DNA from: Linepithema humile
Taxonomy: Eukaryota > Arthropoda > Insecta > Hymenoptera > Formicidae
NCBI RefSeq assembly: GCF_040581485.1
Contig: NC_090135.1
Span: 4,395,001-4,459,000, forward strand
Reading direction: 5' to 3'
Length of the DNA stretch: 64,000 bases
Shown piece by piece: positions 21,979-33,900 of the stretch. The notes under the pieces were generated by a model, which was not told the origin of the DNA, did not search any database, and worked only from the letters and a program-made list of their open reading frames with translations. Position numbers and translations under genes: made by a program. How positions within the stretch are numbered: the first letter of the stretch is position 1; each line of letters starts with the position of its first letter.

Positions 21979-24900
21979 ATGTACGCTTTAGTCAAATTTT
22001 TTGATAATATTCATTATGTGTGTAAGTCAAACACAATCGTTGTTAAAAAAGATACTACCAAAGCGTTATATAGTGATAGACGTAGATACTCAGCAAACGT
22101 TTTAGCAAGAAATGGTAAGGATCATATTTTCCATTTTTGGCTCTTACTTTATTGTAATAAGTTGCATATACTCAGCAAACACTAACAAACAATAACATAA
22201 CATCAATATTATAATTTCTCACTCAACGTTACTGCAATATAATATATTTTGTACGTAACTATTATATTATTGTGTGGAAAGTTATAACATTGATGTTATG
22301 TTATTGTTGGTTAGTGTTTGATGCATACACTCATTACATAATACATAATTCAACTGGAAAGTTCTAAAAACATTAAAACAAATTCATTTTATTTTACTTT
22401 CACAGATAATAAAACAATCTTAAAAGAAATAATGCAAAACATAAATGATGAAAAACCACACATCATATGTGAAAGGATTTATTTGGAAAATAAAAACAAA
22501 CTAATTAAATCTTTGGAAAACGATGTTCAAACAAACGTTCAAATACCTTTAGGTAAGATCTTTTAATATTGTTAAGTTTTTATGTCTGTTATTTTACCAT
22601 AAGCATTTGATAATATGTAGTCTTGTTTTTTACTTTTATATTAGATATTAATACAAAGGTAGGATCTGTCGATGAAAATACATACACAGAGACGGCTGCA
22701 CAAAACGAAGGCTGTGAATCGTTTGAAAACGAAAACACTCGAATACGATTGGGTGAGTTTCTTTAAAATTGGCAAATTTCACGATTGTTATTTTATCGTA
22801 AGTATTTGATAATAATGTGGTCTTGCTTTTTACTTTTATATTAGATATTAATACAAAGATAAGTTCTGTCGATGAAAATACACACACAGAGACGGCTGCA
22901 CAAAACGAAGGCTGTGAATCGTTTGAAAACGAAGACACTCGAATGCGATTAGGTGAGTTTCTTTAAAATTAGCAAATTTTACGATTGTTATTTTATCGTA
23001 AGTATTTGATAATAATGTGGTCTTGCTTTTTACTTTTATATTAGATATAAATACAAAGGTAGGATCTGTCGATGAAAATACACACACAGAGACGGTTGCA
23101 CAAAACGAAGACTGTGAATCGTTTGAAAACGATGACACTCGAATGCGATTAGGTGAGTTTCTTTAAAATTGGCAAATTTCACGATTGTTATTTTATCGTA
23201 AGTATTTGATAATAATGTGGTCTTGTTTTTACTTTTATATTAGATATTAATACAAAGGTAGGATCTGTCGATGAAAATACACACACAGAGACGGTTGCAC
23301 AAAACAAAGGCTATGAATCGTTTGAAAACGAAGACACTCGAATGCAATTAGGTGAGTTTCTTTAAAAGTGGCAAATTTCACGATTGCTATTTTATCGTAA
23401 GTATTTGATAATAATGTGGTCTTGTTTTTTACTTTTATATTAGATATTAATACAAAGATAAGTTCTGTCGATGAAAATACACACACAGAGACGGTTGCAC
23501 AAAACGAAGGCTGTGAATCGTTTGAAAACGAAGACACTCGAATGCGATTAGGTGAGTTTCTTAATGTTAAAAAAAGTGGACCGTTGTCGAATTAAAAACG
23601 CGAGAGGGCGCTTGAACAGAGGCGCTGCTAGCCTTCTTCTTGCGCGGCCATTAGTAAGTTTCGTTCGCTTCCGCCGAAAAGACACGTTCTCTCTGATCTC
23701 TAGTGAATTCTCTAAGTAATCTCTCTCGGTGTGTTCTGATCGGCAGGAAGAAATCCTCTTTTCGTTTCTTTGCTTATACTGAGCAAGAAACACTCTAGAA
23801 AGTCTCAAAGGATCCTTTCTCAAGTTCAATTTCTGATTGAAGGCCTTCTATCAAACTGCGCAGTACCTGCATCTCTCTTTCCGCCATTGCGTAGGAATTA
23901 CGCATATCTCATTCATACAAAAGACCATAAGGAAGGTCTAACCGTTTAAGGTTTGAGTTCGTTTGCAAATCATGGTTAACTCTCATTCTGTTATAGCGTT
24001 TTCGATTATACAGGATTTGAACGACCCAGGGTTGGTTAATGACGTCATTGCAACCTCTCCACCAATGAAAGACTTGCATTTATAGTAAAATAGTGATTGA
24101 TCAACCCTGGGTCGTTCAAATCCTGTATAATCGAAAACGCTATTAGATTACGTCTACAGAATTGATTTGACAAACACCGTACGTTTTCTTAATTCTTACA
24201 GGTTTGAGTTCGTTTGCAAATCATGGTTAACTCTCATTCTGTTAGACTACGTCTACAGAATTGATTTGACAAACACCATACGTTATCTACGATTCTCTTA
24301 ATAATAAATCGAAGCTTTTAGCTTACTTTCTTTTCAGATTTTGTTTTTTGTTAATTTCTCAAATCAAGCACTTTGTCCTTGTAAGGTTTCATTCTGAGAA
24401 ATGAGACATTATTCGTTCGAGCCTACAAGACAAGTGTTTTAAAGATTATCTTTATTATTTGTTCTATTCTTTATCTTTATTTTATTTTTAAGGGTTTATT
24501 CAATATTCACATTATCAATATATTAATTTTAATTATTTAGTATCAAAAACTTTTATTAGATGAAGATTATTTATATTATTTAATAACTGTGTCTCATTTC
24601 TTAATCCCGTCTTTGCTAAATACAAAAACAGAGCTATAAGTTATTATTTTAAATTTTTTATTTTTTAGTTTAGATATTTCTCACAACATAATTTTGGTCC
24701 TTCGAGCCGGATACGGCGGGCGGCTTAAAAAATGAGACCCAGTCATATAGAAAACAGGTTAGAGCAGCAGCTCACCCTAAAAGATTTCATTCTCAATTCT
24801 GTTGATAATTTAATAAAGATAGGTATGGCAAATGTTACTTCTCATCGAGTACTCGCTCGCTTATCTGCTTTGAAAGAAACGTGGGAAAAGTTCTCTATAA

Positions 24901-27900
24901 TACATGAAGCTATTAGCTTAGCAATGACAAAAGTAACTCAAGAAGAAAAATTACAATTACAACGGCATACATACTTCTCTGAAAATTTGTACTCATCAAC
25001 ATACGAATTCTATCTCGATGCTGTTGAAAAAATGAATTCATTACTCGAACAAGATTCAGAAAGCAATAACGAAATACCATCGATTCAGGCATCATGTCAA
25101 AGCTCTAATGCACCTATTTTCTTTCATCATGCAAGACTACCACGAATTGACATTCCTAAGTTCAATGGTTCTCCCTCTGAATGGCTGTCATTCAAAGATT
25201 TATTCAGTTCTCTTATTTTAGCAAATCCGACATTATCATCTGTAGAAAAGTTACAATATTTAAAGACCAGTTTAATAGGAACAGCTTCTCACTTCTTAAA
25301 AAATACTACACTTACAGCTGATAATTTTCAAAAGGCCTGGGATGCATTAATTTGCTTTTATGAGAATAAACGACTGTTAGTTAATTCAGCATTACATTCT
25401 CTAATGAATCTCAGACGAATGACTAAGGAATCAGCAACAGAAATGGAACATCTTTATACAAATATAACTCAAATTTATCGTACGCTTGAGACTCTTAAAA
25501 GGCCTGTTAACACCTGGGATGATATTTTTGTTTATATTGCTGTGCAAAGACTTGATTCCGATTCTGTAAAAGCATGGGAACATCATTTAGGTTCAGTAAA
25601 AGAACCACCTACTTGGAACCAATTCAGTGAATTTTTAATGACACGACTTCTTTCTCTTCAAGCGTTTGAAAAATCTAGAATTGGAAAGTTTTCAACATCA
25701 TCACATCCTACTACTGCTAAAGCTCATTTCCAAGGAAAGGCTAAAGATACGCACTCTAATAACCTCAGCTCGTGCTCTTTATGCGCATCTAATCATTATA
25801 TCCTGAATTGCCCACAATACATCTCCAAGTCAATACAGCAACGAATTGATCTTATTAATAAACATAAACTTTGTTACAATTGCCTTGGTCCTCATAGAGC
25901 TGCAGTCTGCCGGATAACAAAACGATGTCAAAAATGCGGAAAAAGGCATCATACTACGATACATCAGAACGCTTACTCTAAGTCTAACAATTCAACCGCT
26001 GCAACATCAACCTCTAAAAATTCAGCTGCTACAGAATCAAGTTACAAAGAAACTAATGTACTTCACTCAACAATAGAAAAACCAATTAAATCATGCATTT
26101 TATTGGCAACAGCTCAAATTTTAGTTATTTCAGATAAAGGAGAAGTTACAACAGCTAAAGCATTGATTGATCAAGGTTCAGAAATCTCCTTAATTTCAGA
26201 ACGTCTAGTACAATCATTATATCTTACAAGGAATTACTCTTCAGTGTCTTTAATTGGAATCGGTGGTACAAAGGCTAACAAAACTAAAGGTCTAGCTCAT
26301 TTCAAAATAAGATCTCGATTCGACTCTAAATCAGAAATATACATTTCAGCATATATATTACCGAAATTGACTACATCTCTACCATCAGTTCAAGTAAAAA
26401 GGCAAAATTGGCCACATTTAGAAGGACTTCAACTCGCTGATTCTAACTTCACGATTCCCGGAACCATTGACATAATATTAGGAGCTGATATTTATGCTCA
26501 AATTATTGAAGATGGAATTAAAAAAGGAGGCATCAATTCACCGATCGCACAGCGCACGAAATTAGGGTGGATAATTTCAGGTCCTACGGATAATAATACA
26601 TCATCAGAAACCTCACAGGTATATCATATCTCAACCGATAATGAACTTCATGACCTCCTTCAACGTTTCTGGAAACTTGAAGAAATTTCATCACTCAATA
26701 CTGCTTCACTAACAACCGACGAACAAGAATGCGAGAAACATTATCAACTAACTCATTCAAGAGATCAAAACGGAAGATATATAGTCAGACTTCCATTTAA
26801 AAAATCAGCAACCAAACTCGGAGATTCTCGCTCAAAAGCACGTCAAATGATTAAAAATCTATCTAATAAATTCGAAAAGGATCCGAAATATGCACGTGCT
26901 TACTCAGATTTTTTAACAGAGTATGAAAAATTAGAGCATATGAAACAAGTACCCGCCTCTCTACCTGAACCTGAATTAGCTTACTACCTGCCTCATCATG
27001 GGGTTACACGAAATACTAGTTTAACTACTAAACTCAGAGTGGTTTTTAACGGCTCAAGTCCCACTACTACTGGAGTCTCTCTTAACGACCTTCTACATGT
27101 AGGATCTAAACTCCAAACGGATGTATTTGATGTCTTAATATGGTTTAGACAATTCCGATATGTTTTTTCCTCAGATATAGAAAAGATGTACAGACAGATC
27201 AACGTTCACCAAGAAGATTGGAATTTTCAACGAATTTTCTGGATCAATCAAGATAAAGATATTTTAACTTATCAACTAACAACAGTTACATACGGCTTAG
27301 CTTGTGCTCCTTTTTTAGCGTTACGCACACTCACTCAACTAATAAACGACGAAGGCGCCAGATTTCCTCTTGCTATTCCATCGATAACGCAAGGAAGATA
27401 TGTCGATGATATTTTCGGAGGTGCTGATTCTATTTCTGGGACACAAGACATAGTCCATCAATTAACATCTTTGTGCAAGGCGGGCGGTTTTTCCCTTCAA
27501 AAATGGATAAGCAACCATCCAGCAATTCTTGAATCAATCTCACAAGAAAAACAAACAGACTCTACATTCGTGCAATTTAACAAATCTACAATAATTCATG
27601 TATTAGGACTACATTGGAACCCATCAACTGACATTTTTCACTTCTCTGTTTCTTCATCGATTCCAACAATAATGACGAAAAGAATCATTTTGTCAACTAT
27701 AGCAAAGGTTTTTGACCCACTCGGATTACTGGCTCCTATTATCATTACTGCTAAAATATTTATTCAAGAACTGTGGTCTATTAAACTAGGATGGGATGAC
27801 CCGTTGTCTTTGCCTATTTCAAAAAAATGGACTAATTTTCTCAAGCAACTACAAGACATTCCGAAATTAAATTTCCCACGATGGATCAATTTTAAATCTG

Positions 27901-30900
27901 ATAATGACTTCGAGATACATGGATTTTGTGATGCTTCACAAAGTGCCATTTGCGCAACTGTTTACATTCGATCAACAGATCAACAAAGCAAGATCACTAA
28001 TAATTTAATTTGTTCCAAAACAAAAGTTGCCCCATTGAAGAAAATGACAATTCCACGTCTGGAACTTTCCGGCGCCGTTTTGTTAACCAATTTGGTTTCT
28101 CGTGTTTCTCAAATTTTAAAACTTAATCACGTTCCACTCTTTATGTGGACCGATTCAGCTATTGTGCATACCTGGATAAATAATCATCCATCTCGATGGA
28201 AGGACTTTGTACACAACCGAGTGTGTCTCATTCATGAAACATTACCTCAAGCAATCTGGAAATTCATACCTGGAACAGAGAACCCTGCTGACTGTGCTAC
28301 TCGAGGTTTAACTCCTACTCAGTTACTTCAACATACTATATGGTGGTCAGGACCGAACTGGATTATTCAAGATTCTACATTGTGGCCTCAGGCACCTCAC
28401 TCATTACCTCAAAAGGAAAATCTCGAAGAACGAGCTAGTAAAGTGTTAGTCACTAATATTCAATCCAAAGAACCATGGGATCTCATTCATAAATATTCTA
28501 GCCTTACGCGACTACTACGGATTACTGCGTTATGCATGAAAGCTATATCCCGATTCCGAAAATCGCAAAATCCATCACTAAATACTTCCATCACAACTCA
28601 AGAACTAGAAAAGGCAAGAACTTATTGGCTCAAAAATGTTCAAAACTCATTTTTCTTTCAGGAACAAAAACTTCTCTCCAAAGGCAATAGATTACCACGT
28701 TCCAATCATCTTATACGTCTGACTCCTTTCTTAGACTCTAACGGCCTTCTACGAGTCGGAGGTCGTCTTCAATCATCTCTTTTAGCTGAAAACTCTAAAC
28801 ACCCTGTTATACTTCCAAGAAAGTCACCATTTACTTCATTAATAATTTCAGACGCTCATCAACGTACCATGCATGGAGGCGTTCAACTAACATTATTATT
28901 TATACGGTCCAATTATTGGATTATTGGAGGACGAGCACCAGTCCGTTCATTCATATTAAAATGTGTACGTTGCGCAAGATTTAGGCAGAACCGAGCTCAA
29001 CAACTCATGGGACAACTCCCTCCTGAAAGATTAACTCCCTCTCGTCCATTCTTAAATAGTGGTGTAGATTATGCTGGTCCACTTTACATCAAGAACTGGA
29101 AAGGACGAAATTCAAGAAAATACAAAGCATGGATTTCTCTTTTCGTCTGCCTTTCTACATCTGCCGTTCACATCGAACTTGTTACAGACTGTACTGCCGA
29201 AGCATTTATTGCTGCTTACAAGCGCTTTACTTCTCGAAGAGGAATATGTGCCACCTTAATAAGCGATTGCGGAACAAATCTAAAGGGAGCTGATGTCGAA
29301 CTGCAAAATCCATTCTCTACTGCTTCAAAAGAATCAGAAAAACTCGCTTCGCTTCTCGCCAATGACGGTACGCAATGGAGGTTCAATCCTCCTTCAGCAC
29401 CGCATTTCGGTGGCAAATGGGAAGCCGGTGTAAAATCTGTAAAATACCATATCAGAAGAGTCATTGGAAACCATCTATTGACTTATGAAGAAATGACAAC
29501 ATTTTTAACTCAAATTGAAGCAATTCTGAATTCTAGACCTTTGTGTCCTTTCACTGATGATCCTGAAGATCTACAAGCATTAACTCCTGCGCATTTTCTT
29601 ATTGGAGGAACTTTAAATACTATACCTGAACCCTCTCTTGAAGCAATCAAAATCTCACACCTTTCTCGATGGCAACTAACTCGGCAAATGTTAGATAGTT
29701 TCTGGTCACACTGGTCTAAGGAATGTTTGCAACGCTATCTAGCTATATACAAATGGAATAGAGAAACACCTCCTCTACGAGAAGGTGCTCTAGTTTTAGT
29801 TGTCGATGAACGATATCCTCCATCCAAATGGCCTTTAGGTCGAGTCATAGTCTCTCATCCTGGTAAGGATGGAAAAGTACGAGTCGTAACTATTCGTACT
29901 CAAACCTCAACTTTAAAACGTCCGATTGTTAAGCTCTGCCCTCTTCCTGTTTCTGCTGCATGCACTTAATTCATTCGTTAATATAAATTAACGAAGGCGG
30001 GCGGAAATGTTAAAAAAAGTGGACCGTTGTCGAATTAAAAACGCGAGAGGGCGCTTGAACAGAGGCGCTGCTAGCCTTCTTCTTGCGCGGCCATTAGTAA
30101 GTTTCGTTCGCTTCCGCCGAAAAGACACGTTCTCTCTGATCTCTAGTGAATTCTCTAAGTAATCTCTCTCGGTGTGTTCTGATCGGCAGGAAGAAATCCT
30201 CTTTTCGTTTCTTTGCTTATACTGAGCAAGAAACACTCTAGAAAGTCTCAAAGGATCCTTTCTCAAGTTCAATTTCTGATTGAAGGCCTTCTATCAAACT
30301 GCGCAGTACCTGCATCTCTCTTTCCGCCATTGCGTAGGAATTACGCATATCTCATTCATACAAAAGACCATAAGGAAGGTCTAACCGTTTAAGGTTTGAG
30401 TTCGTTTGCAAATCATGGTTAACTCTCATTCTGTTAGATTACGTCTACAGAATTGATTTGACAAACACCGTACGTTTTCTTAATTCTTACAGGTTTGAGT
30501 TCGTTTGCAAATCATGGTTAACTCTCATTCTGTTAGACTACGTCTACAGAATTGATTTGACAAACACCATACGTTATCTACGATTCTCTTAATAATAAAT
30601 CGAAGCTTTTAGCTTACTTTCTTTTCAGATTTTGTTTTTTGTTAATTTCTCAAATCAAGCACTTTGTCCTTGTAAGGTTTCATTCTGAGAAATGAGACAT
30701 TATTCGTTCGAGCCTACAAGACAAGTGTTTTAAAGATTATCTTTATTATTTGTTCTATTCTTTATCTTTATTTTATTTTTAAGGGTTTATTCAATATTCA
30801 CATTATCAATATATTAATTTTAATTATTTAGTATCAAAAACTTTTATTAGATAAAGATTATTTATATTATTTAATAACTGTGTCTCATTTCTTAATCCCG

Positions 30901-33900
30901 TCTTTGCTAAATACAAAAACAGAGCTATAAGTTATTATTTTAAATTTTTTATTTTTTAGTTTAGATATTTCTCACAACACTTAAAAATTGGCAAATTTTA
31001 CGATTGTTATTTTATCGTAAGTATTTGATAATAATGTGGTCTTGCTTTTTACTTTTATATTAGGTATTAATACAAAGGTAGGATCTGTCGATGAAAATAC
31101 ACACACAGAGACAGCTGCACAAAACGAAGGCTGTGAATCGTTTGAAAACGAAGACACTCGAATGCGATTAGGTGAGTTTCTTTAAAATTGGCAAATTTCA
31201 TGATTGTTATTTTATCATAAGTCTTTGATTATAGTGTAATCTATAAAATATCAGTTTGTATTGCTGCTAATTTATAATAATTATTGCGTAATTACATAGT
31301 TTTTAATTTTATGTCGATATTAGGTAGCTTTATTAGAACGACAAACTTTGTCAATGAGAATGAAAACAACGGAGAGGCAAATACGCAAAGCAATGACTAT
31401 AATTTTTTGGAAAATTCTGAAGTTCTAATAACTTTAGGTAAGTTTTTTAACATTAAGTAATACTTCCGTCTCTTATCTCTTATTTTTTATATGAAACAGA
31501 TTCATTATTGAAATTTGCGTATGGCACTTAATATTTAGTAGTTTGTGTAACTGTACAGTATAGTATACAGTATAGTATACAGTATAGTTACAGTATAGTT
31601 ACAGTATACAGAGTTTCTAATTTTAAATAATACAACTGAATATCTCAAAAAACTTTGGAAATATAAAAAGATGTTTTAAATAAGATTTGTATAATTTCGA
31701 GAGAATCAAGGAATAATGATATGTAGGTAGTTTATCTTCGATTGATGTAGAAAAGTTCTGTGAAAAGGTAATTTTTTAAATAAAATCACATTTCTTTAAA
31801 TATTGATTCCAATTCCCGAGAAGTCAGTTATGTGAATTAAAATTGAACATCTTATACATATATACATATATGGAGAATGTATTATTTCCTATATCGTAAT
31901 ATTTATTTCAATCGTATTTGTAAGTTTTATTACTATTTTCAGATATGTTTTATGATGTCACATCTACCAATTTTGATCATTGTGTGAAGAAATTAAATTT
32001 CAGCGATTGTATGTAAACTGTTCGATTGTAATTACCGTACGAGAAACATTTGAAAGATACGATACGTTTATTTGTAAAGAAAGAATGAAACGTTTGACAA
32101 TCGTTACTGTTAAAATATTGCGTAGATTTTTCAGTGTATTTATTAATCATTTGATTAATCAATTAATCAATCAATTAATCAAGTTTATACGTTTGTAATA
32201 ATCTTTGAGGATATCAAGCGTAAATTGTTTTTGCTTGTTTATTTTACATTTACAGTTTATAATTTAATCTGAAGCGCTTCAAAATTCAATACAACCGTTC
32301 GTTATAATAATGATCTTATTGAAAATACATATAAATATAATTTACAAATTTACAAACGTTTCGATCTATATCTGATCATCTTTAATGAAATTTAATGCTG
32401 TCGTTGTCTACTGGTGTCAAAAAACTCCTAAAACTCTTAAAAAAAATTTTTTTTCCAAATATTCCTCGTATGCTTATTGATTCATACAGTTTTTCGATTT
32501 AGTAATAAATTATATTTCTGTTTACAATATTTGACAGATGCAGCAGATGTATGCATACTTACCATTATTCAAAATACGACAACGTGCAATAAAAAAAATA
32601 CGAGTATAACGTGCAATAAAGAAAATACGAGTATAACATGCAATGAAGAAAATACGAGTATAACGTGCAATAAAGAAAATACGAGTATAACGTGCAATAA
32701 AGAAAATACGAGTACAACATGTAATAAAGAGAACATTAATCCAGTACCACTTTCAGTGCTATCTCCAATATCATCCCCAGTACCTGCATTGCATGGTATG
32801 TATATTTATGTTCTTTTTTAAAATTACTTTTGTATATTAGATACTTTTGTATATTAGTTTTTTAGTTTATTAGATAAATTATATTGACTAATTTGCACCC
32901 GAGAAAAAATGGTATAATATGGTCAGATGTAAATATATATAATTGATTATAAAAAGATCTGATAACATATATAATTTTATATGATCATATATAATCATCA
33001 ATAATTTTAATATCGCCCATGCAATGTCCATCATAGTGACCGTTCTGAAACTAAGTTTACGAATAATTTATATAAAAGTCATTTAATACGTAATGTAACA
33101 AAATATCTTTAAAAGTTTTAAAATTCTGTCTGTCATATGATGCACATGTGCGACTAGTTTCTCTATACAATGATAGTATAATGACCAACTCCGTTACAAA
33201 AAAATTAAATAAAAGGATTATGTCACATGTCAATGCAGCTGTCATGACCTTGATCTCGATGCATAATATAAAGATATATCTTGATTGAAATTTGATTATA
33301 TTTTAAGCAGTTGTTACGTGTTATGTTTTGAATACATACTTACGTAGATATAAAAATATTATTACTCCTGTTTTTCATTTTCTTTGCAGTTTCTTGTATA
33401 TTTGCCACATATTTACACGTATTTGTATCATAAATAATATATAGGACTTCATAAGGAAAATAATAAAAAATAAATTTAATTAAGCCTGAAATTTAATATA
33501 GTGTTCAAAGTTATATACATTTATGATTAATGACTTGTTCCATCCTAGATCTAGTAAAGTAAGTCCGAAGGATGTCTACTCTGATTTACATACAAGATTG
33601 ATATGAGGGCCATTTATACATATATAAATCTTGCAAATAGAATAGGCATATTCTTTGAACTTGCTTCACTAGATCTAAGGCAGAACGAATGATTGATCGC
33701 GGATAATACAAAGTGTCTCATGGGAAGCTGCTGAAATTAATTGTCATTTTTAAAATGCATATCGACATCAAGAAAAGTAAAATATCTCTTCTAATAGAAG
33801 ACATTTAGCAGTTTTATTTACACACAAGCTAAAAACGGATATTTTTATCATTAAATAAACATTTATTTAAAAAATGTCAAATTTTGTTAATTTTAATGGT

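Larger units (their letters stand above)
23565..30979 (+). mobile_element. Complete BEL/Pao LTR retrotransposon, 7.4 kb
   Basis: LTRs 23565-24688 and 30008-30979, TGTT...AACA ends, a 5-bp CTTAA target duplication, a tRNA-complementary primer site, a single 1745-codon polyprotein and a purine-rich tract are all present. The LTRs differ by one visible base change plus a 152-bp MITE insertion, so it inserted recently. It sits in sense orientation in an intron of the unit-B recombinase gene, 13 bp past the donor of the fifth 36-aa exon. It may still be autonomous. Confidence 0.95.

Noticed and set aside
22648..23537. Repeated 96-codon minus-strand ORFs (MSSFSNDSQ...)
   Set aside because: Reverse-strand shadows of the tandem 36-aa exon units; the plus strand has the splice sites and symmetric phases.
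33543..33690. AGATCTAGTAAAG / CTTCACTAGATCT short inverted match
   Set aside because: Too short and imperfect to call an element on its own.
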